Shown here: positions 1 through 7,903 of the stretch, piece by piece
Position numbering within the stretch: the stretch's first letter is position 1
How the letters are laid out: every line of letters begins with the position of its first letter
NCBI GenBank assembly: GCA_002497905.1
Contig: DAFJ01000016.1
Span: forward strand, 1-15,489
Length of the DNA: 15,489 bases
From: Euryarchaeota archaeon UBA251
GTDB taxonomy: Archaea > Thermoplasmatota > Poseidoniia > Poseidoniales > Thalassarchaeaceae
Reading direction: 5' to 3'
Translations under genes and position numbers: made by a program
The notes under the pieces: model-generated
What the model was told of the DNA's origin: nothing
Seen by the model: only the letters and a program-made list of their open reading frames with translations
Database searches by the model: none

Positions 1-555
1 ATCGAGAAGCCCATCCGATGGATCAAGTGGGTCAAATACGGAACATTCCCATGCAAAGGATGCGTTCTGGAATCCAACGCCCTCATTCAAACACATGTAG
101 ACCTCATAACCATCTGGTAAGCCATCGCCATCCGTATCAGCAACCCTTGGGTCGAGGAACTCTCGAAGGCCGGATTCGGTAAGCCCAGGTGGCTTCCCAG
201 TGAGGGATTTTCGTTCACTATAACACGTATCCAATGTGTAAGGCCAACAATATTCCATGAGAGCACTCAGGCCGTCCCGATCATTATCCGATATGTTGTC
301 TGAACCATTGGTGGCGTCGAGGCCTTGTATTGCGACAATGTTACCACGATACGAGACATTAATCAGAGGAGAAAATAGATCTTCATGGAGATCAGGTATC
401 CCATCCTTATCCTGATCAGTGACTGGAGGCCCTTCACCCTCAGTATCCCCTGGATTGACAGTTAGAACCTCTGCTGATGGGCGAGTCTGAGATGCGAAGG
501 AGAGCCCGCTAAGCATCAGAACAACGAGAAGTAGGGCTGTCTGTCGTCTTCTCAC
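1..555 (-). CDS. Exported protein with thrombospondin type-3-like calcium-binding repeats (3' part outside window)
   Basis: The first 185 codons are visible and the frame is still open at the left edge. The start is GTG, chosen because a full GGAGGTGAT ribosome binding site lies 3 nt upstream; the ATG six bases earlier runs straight into a stop. The N-terminus is a signal peptide: RRR at residues 2-4, a hydrophobic stretch at about 7-20, then a small/polar region around 21-28. Three Asp-rich loops follow: TDQDKDGIPD (about 47-55), SDNDRDGLS (about 89-97) and ADTDGDGLPDGYE (about 139-151). These match the DxDxDGxxD pattern of thrombospondin type-3 repeats, which bind calcium in extracellular proteins. 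Four cysteines (103, 111, 155, 171) could form disulfides. The mature protein should be outside the membrane; what lies C-terminal cannot be seen. It is transcribed divergently from the metallohydrolase. Export and calcium loops are well supported, but the specific function is unknown. Confidence 0.85.
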   Translation of the reverse strand, partial: MRRRQTALLLVVLMLSGLSFASQTRPSAEVLTVNPGDTEGEGPPVTDQDKDGIPDLHEDLFSPLINVSYRGNIVAIQGLDATNGSDNISDNDRDGLSALMEYCWPYTLDTCYSERKSLTGKPPGLTESGLREFLDPRVADTDGDGLPDGYEVYMCLNEGVGFQNASFAWECSVFDPLDPSDGLLD

Positions 556-729
556 TGCATCACCTCCGGTGGTCCAATGTCTCAGGTTTCTGATTCAGTG
601 CCTTATCATGGTGATGGAGCGGTGTTCGGACAAGGGGCACTCTCCATCAACGTAAGTGCCTGAATAATCTGCATATTACAAGGCCCCCAACCGAGTCGTT
701 CAAGGTCCTCCTATTCGCCGCTCTCAAGG
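556..729. promoter_or_regulatory. Divergent intergenic region
   Basis: These 174 bp separate the minus-strand calcium-repeat protein from the plus-strand metallohydrolase, so they should hold promoters for both. The only AT-rich patch is around 662-680 (AATAATCTGCATATTACA), the best TATA candidate in either direction. It would leave leaders of roughly 30 nt for the hydrolase and 90-100 nt for the minus-strand gene. No clear operator, RNA gene or terminator is visible. The promoter assignment is by eye only. Confidence 0.35.
559..567 (-). promoter_or_regulatory. Ribosome binding site deciding a GTG start
   Basis: The minus strand reads GGAGGTGAT, a full complement of the usual archaeal 16S rRNA 3' end, followed by three bases and then GTG. 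It fixes the start of the calcium-repeat protein at 555. Confidence 0.8.
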
Positions 730-1530
730 ATGGAGATTGTTCACCTCGGTTCTGGAAGCCGTGGCAATGCCGCTATGGTGCGGACTGAGGAAACAACAAT
801 CCTGATTGATTGCGGGTTCTCAATGAGGCAAATCGAACGACGTCTCGCGATGGTGTATGCGAAACCCGAAGACCTAGATGCAATCCTCATCACTCACCAC
901 CACGGAGATCACGGCAAAAGCGCACGTGCTGCTGCAAAAAAATGGGATGTGGAAATCCATGCGAACTTTGAGACATGTGCTAGGCTCTCCCTAGACCCAG
1001 TGAATCAATGTCGAGTGTTTGAATCCCTAGAGAGGAGAGACTTGGGCCCTGACTTATCCATGCTACCTATTCCAATACCTCACGATGATGCAGAAAACGT
1101 TGCATTCGTCCTAAACGGCCCTGAAGGACGCGCTGGTTTCATGACCGATCTTGGCGAGCCTACTGAAGAACTAATCAAACACATGTCTGGATGCCAGCAC
1201 ATCTCAGTCGAAGCAAACTACGATGTTAACCGACTATTTGGGAATATGAAGTATCCACAGTCACTTAAAGATCGAATCCATGGACGCGGGGGGCACCTTT
1301 CTAATCGACAGACAGCGATGATGTTAGATCGATTAGTACACGATAATCTTGATTCAATTGTGCTATGCCACCTTTCCTCTGAGAATAATGCCCCACACCT
1401 AGCTGAGTCAGAGGTTTTGTGCCAAATTGATGAAGATTTCAAGGGAGAAATCCAGATTTCCAAGCAGGATGGACCAGAATTCACACATTGGCTCGGACAG
1501 CGTGCCGCAGAGCCCCTACGATGGACGTGA
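730..1530 (+). CDS. Metallo-beta-lactamase-fold hydrolase, YycJ/WalJ family
   Basis: A 266-aa cytoplasmic metallohydrolase. The N-terminus HLGSGSRGNA (5-14) and the DCGF turn (27-30) are typical of the YycJ/WalJ branch of metallo-beta-lactamase proteins. The metal site HHHGDH is at 56-61. A later FMTDLGEPT segment (about 137-145) supplies the bridging Asp. SVEANYD, and near the C-terminus the LSNRQTA and LCHLSSENN segments, match conserved blocks of this family. Family members bind two metal ions; bacterial homologues are implicated in nuclease activity on DNA and in cell-wall or division phenotypes, but the substrate in archaea is not established. Length is normal for the family and the start gives an intact conserved N-terminus. 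There is no good ribosome binding site (only AAGG touching the ATG), so translation may rely on a short leader. The pilin-like trio starts 61 bp downstream on the same strand. Family confidence is high; role is low. Confidence 0.9.
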   Translation: MEIVHLGSGSRGNAAMVRTEETTILIDCGFSMRQIERRLAMVYAKPEDLDAILITHHHGDHGKSARAAAKKWDVEIHANFETCARLSLDPVNQCRVFESLERRDLGPDLSMLPIPIPHDDAENVAFVLNGPEGRAGFMTDLGEPTEELIKHMSGCQHISVEANYDVNRLFGNMKYPQSLKDRIHGRGGHLSNRQTAMMLDRLVHDNLDSIVLCHLSSENNAPHLAESEVLCQIDEDFKGEIQISKQDGPEFTHWLGQRAAEPLRWT

Positions 1531-1591
1531 ACCCCCTTTGGAACCGGTCATCCTGAGAATGGCTATGTAGGTCAAGAACGGTATGTAACCC

Positions 1592-2632
1592 GTGGAGATG
1601 CGAAGAGAGTCCCGCTCCTCCGGCGAAGCCGGGGTCAGTGAGATACTCGGTGTGACAATGCTGCTCGCCATGGTGGTCGCCATTATGAGTGCCGTCGTCG
1701 TGTTCCTGCAACCGTTTGTTATCGATCTTAACGACCAACGCGCTTGGGCGGCAGGAGGGGTTACCGCAGAACAACTGAACAATCGCCTCCTCGTTGTAGC
1801 TGACATGCCAAACGGAACCGGATTAGCCCATGAAACGGGGATTCCAGGTGGAGGAATCAATGTCCTCTTCAATGTAGAATCATGGACTATAGGGGCAGAT
1901 ATCCACGGGAATGATCGAATAGAAGTCCATCGGAATGGATCAGGTATCGTAATACAAAGCGATAACCGTACTGCAGAGAGTGTGATAATTACTGCCGATG
2001 ATATAATTCAAGGCACCTGGCAATTGGATTCAATGCCTGCACTAATTGACGAACGTATCCCTTACACATCCATCCTTCAAGTCGATGTCCTCGATCGCAA
2101 TGGCACAGTAATCCACCGGTGGGCTGAAATCTCCATCGATGGCCTACGACTATCCTCCCCCCTATCCCAAGGGACTTTTGATGTTGATTTATCAAACGGG
2201 GCAGTGATCAAAAATCTCCCAGGGGATGATGTGGTAATCGAACGTTTTCCTCGACTAAGTCATCGGACTACCATTGATGGAGGGCATACAGTACGACTCG
2301 TACTCCTTGACATAGATGTAGACCCAAACGCAACAGATCTCAACCGCAACCTCGACATGAACTCTCGAGGGATACTGAATCTGTTTGACGAGAATCAAGC
2401 CAGGAACCTTTTTCTGCACTTCGAAGTCGGGGGACAAACTACTGTCGAACCGAGATATATCGACCACTGGACGGCAGAACATACCTTGCGGATTGCCACC
2501 GGCGATTTGGATGGATATTCAGGGTTCGGACCGAAGGGGCCACTCAGTGGGGCCGATGGGTTAACCTTCCATTCCGATACCGAAAGCTTCGGACTTGAGG
2601 TCATGATTCAACGGGTAAAGGTGATTCCATGA
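1592..2632 (+). CDS. Archaeal type IV pilin-like protein (first of three)
   Basis: A 346-aa protein with a short charged leader (RRESRSSGEAG, residues 4-14) followed by VSEILG and a hydrophobic helix to about residue 40. This is the class III signal layout of archaeal pilins and archaellins, which are cut by a PibD/FlaK-type prepilin peptidase just before the helix; likely cleavage is between G14 and V15. The rest is soluble and beta-rich without a recognised domain, and would lie outside the membrane with the helix packing into a pilus core or anchoring it. The start shown is GTG at 1592; ATG at 1598 is an equally plausible alternative and neither has a normal ribosome binding site, so a leaderless message is possible. 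A weak TATA-like CTATGTA lies about 25 bp upstream. The stop overlaps the next start by 4 bp. At 346 aa it is larger than a typical structural pilin. Confidence 0.8.
   Translation: MEMRRESRSSGEAGVSEILGVTMLLAMVVAIMSAVVVFLQPFVIDLNDQRAWAAGGVTAEQLNNRLLVVADMPNGTGLAHETGIPGGGINVLFNVESWTIGADIHGNDRIEVHRNGSGIVIQSDNRTAESVIITADDIIQGTWQLDSMPALIDERIPYTSILQVDVLDRNGTVIHRWAEISIDGLRLSSPLSQGTFDVDLSNGAVIKNLPGDDVVIERFPRLSHRTTIDGGHTVRLVLLDIDVDPNATDLNRNLDMNSRGILNLFDENQARNLFLHFEVGGQTTVEPRYIDHWTAEHTLRIATGDLDGYSGFGPKGPLSGADGLTFHSDTESFGLEVMIQRVKVIP
2619..2625 (+). promoter_or_regulatory. Ribosome binding site of the 750-aa pilin-like gene
   Basis: AGGTGAT lies inside the end of the preceding gene, three bases before the ATG at 2629. 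It supports this start and translational coupling through the ATGA overlap. Confidence 0.65.
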
Positions 2633-4881
2633 GACGCGATCTGAGACAGGAGAACGAAGATGCTGTAACTGCGGCAGTCGCTACCGTTCTCCTCTTTGCC
2701 ATCGTCCTCAGCATCATCTCAGGGATGATGGCAATGATTGTCCCAACGATGGCTGAACTTCAGGGAGCCGTTGATCGCGAAACCATGGAAGGACAGTTTA
2801 CAGATCTCGCTCAAGAAACTGTACGACTCTCGGAAGCGGGCCTTCCTGGAGATCGATCTGAGATGATGATTCAGCCACATACAGGGGATGTCAGTTGGAA
2901 TCTACGTAGAGGAGGGACATGGTATACGGCAACGCTCGTTGAGGACCAAACCTTACGTCTCAATGGCATGAACGATTTGGATGCTGTAATAGAACACCGA
3001 TATCCCGGCGGAGACCTCACCTCAATGTGTCTAACAGACCTTAGAGCGCACATAGATGCTGAACACCGACACATATCACCACAGGCCAATGGGACACTGT
3101 TGGTGACACCAGTGGCATCCTTGCAGACTTCATTAGAACGAGTCACTGTCAATGACGGATTAGATACCCATCGCATACGGACAGGTACTGTCATTGAGAT
3201 TGATTCCAATCATGAGTCCCCAGCGATGGCTACCTCCTCGATGCCAATGCGGGCTATTTTCTTACAAGGTGACGGAGGAATGACCACCTTCGCCCCCGAT
3301 TCTCCTGAACCAACAGGCATGGGGCGAGGTTGGACTATCCCTGCAACCACTGGAAATACGACTATTACCCTCTATTCCACAGGGACATTTACTGCTGTAA
3401 TTCATACTGGAGATACCACTCAGTCGTTGGATTCAGCAGTACAGAGTACAGTAGAACCAGACGGTAGCCAAGGCCGCATCACAATGGTGGAGACAACGAT
3501 TACCCTTGCCGAATCAATGGCTATCGAAGTAACTACATCGACTCCAGCACATATGATTGTGAAACAAGGAGAATCGACAAGTGGATCCACAGCACTTCTG
3601 GATCAGACAGGGAGTACTTCAGGTACAAATTTCCTCTTTCCGCCGAGCAGTGATGAACTATTGATTCACAATCCTGGTCTTCTCTCAACATCTGTAGAAA
3701 TCAATGGTTTGTACCACAGCGTAGGGGCACGCGACACTGCCCGTATTGCCATGGCAAGTGGCCAAGGAGGATGGATTGTTTCAGGAAGCCCTGTTCAGGC
3801 CCACATTGTGGCCGATGGAACTGAGGCATCTAGGACCGCGAGTCTAGACTACCTACATTCCACTTCAACCGGACGCACTAGTGCCAGCACATGGTCCAAC
3901 ATAGTAGGAGGGTCCCCTCATGGAAGTGAACTCATGATACAGCGTCTTGGACATGATGTCAACTTAGAACATCTCGATAACATCGCGCCATCCCTTGCAA
4001 GCACGACCACCATCAATGAGAGTTCACCAAGGATGTCCATACAATGGACATCGGCTGAAGGTGGTAGAATCGAAATGACTGCTGAAAGACCATTCGACCA
4101 AGGAGAAAGCCCGGTTCGAGCCTACATCTCACACGGTGATTCTGGACTAATCGACCTCCTATCAATGGGAGAGGACAGATGTGTTGAACTCGATGATCGC
4201 ATAAGTGGATGGACCCAGAATCACCTCCCATGGGCAGATGTATCCTTCCTCTCAGATGGAGGTGTAATTGATGCATGGATTTCTGGAGAACATCCAGTTG
4301 GACTGTTGGCTACGATGAGAGGCCCCCATGCAGATGACCCTCACGCAGCTGTAGGATTGGGCTGGTCTATTCCCTTACCTCGGATGGATTACACCTTCAG
4401 TTCCAGCGTTTCAGGACTTGAGATTGGATGGCGCGGTGGTTTCGTAGGTACTAATCACCCTGAATATGTTGCAACAACAATCGAAGTACCTCCAAGTCGT
4501 GAAGGGCCCGGACCAAGAATCGCTGTAACCATACCGGTTGTCATCCCTGATATGTCCCTTGATACCGGCACCTCCGACCACAAGACCACTCTGACTCTAC
4601 TCACAAGATGTCAACTAGCATCGCTTTCCGCCCACGAAGTACGACGTGGATGGGATGGACCATACGGTGCATCCATCGCTTCACAGGATGCAATCGATCT
4701 CGATTCATCTACTGACTGGTTAACCTATCCAGGCCGGTTAGATCTACTGAATGACTATGTTGGCTGGGTGCAGCCTACACCAACTTCTACCGAGAGCATA
4801 TACCACGCTGGTGATGGACCAGTATCCTTCAATCTCCAGATGGCCCTGATTGAACATGACGCGGTGGTGATTGACGGATGA
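2629..4881 (+). CDS. Very large type IV pilin-like protein, possible adhesin
   Basis: A 750-aa protein whose first 45 residues have the pilin layout: basic/acidic leader (RRDLRQENEDA), then VTAAVATV and a hydrophobic helix to about residue 38. A prepilin-peptidase cut after A12 is likely. The remaining ~700 residues are extracellular in this model, rich in Thr, Ser and Gly with alternating beta-like patterns, and I recognise no named domain. Three isolated cysteines occur (in SMCLTDL, DRCVELD and TRCQLAS). Pilins are usually 100-300 aa, so this size suggests a tip or minor subunit carrying an adhesive or sensory head rather than a fibre-building subunit; that is inference. Its start overlaps the stop of the upstream pilin-like gene and its stop overlaps the next start (ATGA both times), so the three are almost certainly co-translated. 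Confidence 0.75.
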   Translation: MRRDLRQENEDAVTAAVATVLLFAIVLSIISGMMAMIVPTMAELQGAVDRETMEGQFTDLAQETVRLSEAGLPGDRSEMMIQPHTGDVSWNLRRGGTWYTATLVEDQTLRLNGMNDLDAVIEHRYPGGDLTSMCLTDLRAHIDAEHRHISPQANGTLLVTPVASLQTSLERVTVNDGLDTHRIRTGTVIEIDSNHESPAMATSSMPMRAIFLQGDGGMTTFAPDSPEPTGMGRGWTIPATTGNTTITLYSTGTFTAVIHTGDTTQSLDSAVQSTVEPDGSQGRITMVETTITLAESMAIEVTTSTPAHMIVKQGESTSGSTALLDQTGSTSGTNFLFPPSSDELLIHNPGLLSTSVEINGLYHSVGARDTARIAMASGQGGWIVSGSPVQAHIVADGTEASRTASLDYLHSTSTGRTSASTWSNIVGGSPHGSELMIQRLGHDVNLEHLDNIAPSLASTTTINESSPRMSIQWTSAEGGRIEMTAERPFDQGESPVRAYISHGDSGLIDLLSMGEDRCVELDDRISGWTQNHLPWADVSFLSDGGVIDAWISGEHPVGLLATMRGPHADDPHAAVGLGWSIPLPRMDYTFSSSVSGLEIGWRGGFVGTNHPEYVATTIEVPPSREGPGPRIAVTIPVVIPDMSLDTGTSDHKTTLTLLTRCQLASLSAHEVRRGWDGPYGASIASQDAIDLDSSTDWLTYPGRLDLLNDYVGWVQPTPTSTESIYHAGDGPVSFNLQMALIEHDAVVIDG
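4863..4871 (+). promoter_or_regulatory. Ribosome binding site of the third pilin-like gene
   Basis: GGTGGTGAT, six bases before the ATG at 4878 and inside the end of the 750-aa gene, closely matches the anti-Shine-Dalgarno complement and supports this start. Confidence 0.65.
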
Positions 4882-5345
4882 CCTGCAAGCGACGAGATGA
4901 GGACGCTGCAGCCACGGAGATTGGCTATATTCTGACTTTCTTCCTAGGGCTGATGTTCCTAACTACCTTCTCGGTATGGACCTTTGACATTCAACAGGCA
5001 ACCGAGGAAAGATGGACCAATGAGGCAATTCAAGAAAACCTTCGAGAGGTTGCAGAGGCTATTGAACGAGCAGATGCAGCCATGAGGATTGATTCAAACG
5101 CCTCCTATGCAGAACCGGTCTACCTACGACTCTCTGCGGATACAGGACTTGGTTTGATTCTCCTGCTAACAGAGGAATCCGTGACCATAACAGACACCTC
5201 TGAAGCTAGGATGTTCACCCAAGATATCTCGGCCGCTTCAGATGCAACACATTCTGGCGAAACCAACCTTGCAGGTGTGAGCATAGTATGGATTTCCTTG
5301 CAACAAGGGAACATCACTGTCGGATTAGAACAGCCTGGATTCTAA
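4878..5345 (+). CDS. Small type IV pilin-like protein (third of three)
   Basis: A 155-aa protein with a short charged leader (CKRRDEDA) followed by AATEIGYI and a hydrophobic helix to about residue 35. The leader resembles those of the two upstream genes in ending in acidic residues followed by Ala. After the helix comes a charged, probably helical stretch rich in Glu and Arg (about 41-68), then a short beta-rich domain, as in a minor pilin or pseudopilin. Its ATG overlaps the stop of the 750-aa gene. Its TAA overlaps the stop of the convergent STAND gene, so no intergenic terminator exists at this end. A minor pilin forming a complex with the two larger proteins is the most economical reading; no partner is shown by sequence. 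Confidence 0.7.
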   Translation: MTCKRRDEDAAATEIGYILTFFLGLMFLTTFSVWTFDIQQATEERWTNEAIQENLREVAEAIERADAAMRIDSNASYAEPVYLRLSADTGLGLILLLTEESVTITDTSEARMFTQDISAASDATHSGETNLAGVSIVWISLQQGNITVGLEQPGF

Positions 5346-7855
5346 CCAAGTAAGGCACGATGAACCGAAGCTTGGACATCCCTCATCCTATCATTAGCAC
5401 CCAATTCTCTGAACACGACTAGAGCACGCTGAAGATGTGCCATCCGGTTGGTACGGTTCGGGTCACTACTCCCCATTCGAGCAAGAATCTCACCAATTAG
5501 CATACGATGGTCATTGGCCTCAGCAACAGCGAGGGCATCTAGGTAGTATTCCATCGCCTCCTCCTGTCGCCCAGTATCCATCATCACCTCTCCAATAAGC
5601 ATCTTAATCTCGACCGAATTACGATGATCGGGTTCTTCGGCAAGAGCGCTCAAAGCCTCACTATAGTGAAGAACTGCAAGTTCGAGATCATCCGTCTTTG
5701 AATACAACCGACCTAGCACAATACGCGCTCTAGCATGGAGATGGGGCTCGGATTCCTTGGTCTCATCATGCGCATCCATTGCATGCTTCCGAGCACGATC
5801 AATCTCATTCATGTCCAGCAATGCAGAAGCTAATCTGATTCGAGATGCCACTAACTCAGAACTTGAACTCGTGCTGAGAATCTTCTCCACGTTCTCATAT
5901 GCATCCAACGCCTGTTTGTGAGAACGTCTCCGACGATGAATACTTCCGATATTGAGATAGGTACGAGCGGCAGCGATTGCATCTCCCGTCTCGATAAAAA
6001 CAGCGAGACTCTGGTCCAGGAGTTTCAAGGCAGATTCCAACCTACCATGATGAACTTCGATATCAGCGAGACTGGAGAGGAGACGAGCACCCTGGTCTGC
6101 TCGCTTGAGATTCTTCGCAATCGGAAGAGCCTCATTGTGACAAAACTCAGCATCCTCCCAACGATTCTGAAGGATTAGTAAATCACCCTTAGTCTCAAGG
6201 ATATCTACAAGATACTCATCAGCAAGATCAGAAGTATCGATAGAATCGATGATTCCCAAGAGGCTAACATGGCCAGCGGCCACTAGACTATTGCCAACAG
6301 AAGAAAGTGTTTCTGCGAATTCAAGGACCTCACCTGAAGCAGCAAGGTGGTGAAGAAACTCAAGGTGTTCAGAACGGGTCGTACGAAATTTTCTGTAATG
6401 TGATGCTGCGTTGATATGGAGTTCCTGACGGAGATCGTTCTCCATCGACACAAGGAGGAATTCACGTATCAAATCATGGACATCAAAAGTCTCCGAATCA
6501 ATCTGTCGTGCAAGACCCTTCTCAACGAGATCATCCATTAAATCCATATTGACATCAAGCCCAGAAATCGCTTCTATTGGAACAGCGTCTCTGAAAACTG
6601 CTAGTGCACCAAGTAACCGCTTTTCGCTCCCAGTGAGGCGTCGGAAAATCTCCTCTTCAACGAAATTCTCTAGACTCTCGTGAAAAGTATCGCCCACTCC
6701 CCCCTGATTAATCAACTTGAGAACCATCGGATGCCCTCGGGCAAGATTGTAGAGATGGATAAACATAGTAGCATCCAAGTCAGGAATCTGGTCGAGAAGA
6801 TTTCGGCATGCTTCTTGGTTGAGGCCATCCAAGGGGGTAACGAAAGTTCGAATCTTACCCTCAGCATCCTTCTGGGGGACTACCATTCGATAAGAACGCG
6901 AGAACAAGACAAGTCCAACGTTTTCACAGCTGCCGAGACGTAATGTCATCGACCGAATAATCCCAATTAGGGTCTCATCGCTAACCTTGTGGAGGTCATC
7001 GATGACAATCAATGCTGGAATCTTTCTGAGACCATCGATAATCATCTCTGTAGCAACATCAACCTGAGCAACACCACCTGCATCGAGATAGTCTGCAAGG
7101 TCAGCATGACCTATTTGGAGTAGCCATTCGCCCATGGCCTCAAGGAAAGGTCGTGAACCATCACGCTCCTGACATCGGTGGTAAAGCAGGTTCCTTTTGT
7201 GAGTAAATTCCTCAATGAGGCGACTGGCCATGGAGGTCTTTCCAATCCCTGCAATACCTGGAACGAGAAGTGTCGCGGATTGAGGTTCAAGAATCGCCAC
7301 AAAATTCGCGATCTCTGTCACTCTGCCATAGAAGCGGCCCGTGCGAGGGAGGTCGGAAAGAGAATTCACTAACTGCTTCTCGATGTGCTTCGACAAGTCC
7401 CGTTCGACAATCTCTGGTGTGAGTACGCGGACATCAAGAGCACCGGAATCGTCGATGTATCGGATGATATCAACTGCCCTCATCGGGAACGGTAAATGGT
7501 CAGGAGAGGTCGCGATTGTAACGGTCTTAGATTCGCCTGATGTAATCATCTCAAACTCGAAAGCAGCATATTCCTCGTATACCCTATCAGCATGTTCGAG
7601 ACCAATGTCAGTCAGGAAGTATGCCTTACGCTTACGTGAAACTCCTGAAATATGGGCTTGTCTCTCAATTAGGATTCCTTCCTCCTTCAAGCCTGCAATC
7701 GCTCTTGGAACGTTGCTCCTCGCAATCGACACTGCGTTGGCAATACCCATTTGAGAAATGGCGAAAGGAACCTCAATCGATTCAGAGTATTCGGAGAAAT
7801 CACGTAGATGGAGGAGGATTCGATCCTGAACTCCTGGTCGCGGTATTACTGCCAT
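5342..7855 (-). CDS. Winged-helix / STAND ATPase / TPR signalling regulator
   Basis: An 837-aa cytoplasmic protein. Residues ~8-95 look like a MarR-type winged helix: helices around IGIANAV-like and SNVPRAIAGLKEEGIL segments, then a basic wing SRKRKAYFLTDIG. A STAND/NB-ARC-like NTPase follows: an FYGR entry motif (~175), Walker A GIAGIGKTS (200-208), Walker B ALIVIDDLH (281-289), sensor-like FSRSYR (~318-323), GHP (374-376) and an MHD-like VHDLIREF (459-466). The C-terminal ~280 residues form about seven TPR repeats (motifs such as ALKLLDQSLAVF and AMEYYLDALAVA). STAND proteins are nucleotide-controlled switches that oligomerise when the C-terminal repeats sense a ligand or partner; here the output domain would bind DNA. 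The start at 7855 has GGAGGAGAT correctly spaced; an in-frame ATG at 7870 would add five residues but overlaps that site. It lies 48 bp behind the giant surface protein, so co-transcription is likely. The ligand is unknown; a defence role is less likely. Confidence 0.85.
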   Translation of the reverse strand: MAVIPRPGVQDRILLHLRDFSEYSESIEVPFAISQMGIANAVSIARSNVPRAIAGLKEEGILIERQAHISGVSRKRKAYFLTDIGLEHADRVYEEYAAFEFEMITSGESKTVTIATSPDHLPFPMRAVDIIRYIDDSGALDVRVLTPEIVERDLSKHIEKQLVNSLSDLPRTGRFYGRVTEIANFVAILEPQSATLLVPGIAGIGKTSMASRLIEEFTHKRNLLYHRCQERDGSRPFLEAMGEWLLQIGHADLADYLDAGGVAQVDVATEMIIDGLRKIPALIVIDDLHKVSDETLIGIIRSMTLRLGSCENVGLVLFSRSYRMVVPQKDAEGKIRTFVTPLDGLNQEACRNLLDQIPDLDATMFIHLYNLARGHPMVLKLINQGGVGDTFHESLENFVEEEIFRRLTGSEKRLLGALAVFRDAVPIEAISGLDVNMDLMDDLVEKGLARQIDSETFDVHDLIREFLLVSMENDLRQELHINAASHYRKFRTTRSEHLEFLHHLAASGEVLEFAETLSSVGNSLVAAGHVSLLGIIDSIDTSDLADEYLVDILETKGDLLILQNRWEDAEFCHNEALPIAKNLKRADQGARLLSSLADIEVHHGRLESALKLLDQSLAVFIETGDAIAAARTYLNIGSIHRRRRSHKQALDAYENVEKILSTSSSSELVASRIRLASALLDMNEIDRARKHAMDAHDETKESEPHLHARARIVLGRLYSKTDDLELAVLHYSEALSALAEEPDHRNSVEIKMLIGEVMMDTGRQEEAMEYYLDALAVAEANDHRMLIGEILARMGSSDPNRTNRMAHLQRALVVFRELGANDRMRDVQASVHRALLG

Positions 7856-7859
7856 GAAC

Positions 7860-7868
7860 ATCTCCTCC
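7860..7868 (-). promoter_or_regulatory. Ribosome binding site setting the STAND gene start
   Basis: GGAGGAGAT on the minus strand sits four bases before the ATG at 7855. It overlaps the alternative ATG at 7870, which argues that 7855 is used. Confidence 0.65.
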
Positions 7869-7903
7869 ATTTCCGAGAAACATCAAACCCTAACGATAGA
7901 GAA

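Noticed and set aside
2871..3209. A 112-codon minus-strand open frame inside the 750-aa pilin-like gene
   Set aside because: The opposite strand is an operon with coupled starts and stops; this frame has no features of its own.
7341..7754. A 137-codon plus-strand open frame over the N-terminal part of the STAND gene
   Set aside because: It is antisense to the winged-helix and linker region, which has clear protein signatures. No domain or ribosome binding site supports it.
5342..7855. Reading the STAND ATPase as an antiphage Avs-type defence protein
   Set aside because: The N-terminal domain looks like a winged helix rather than a nuclease, protease or membrane effector, and no other defence gene is nearby. 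A regulator fits better.
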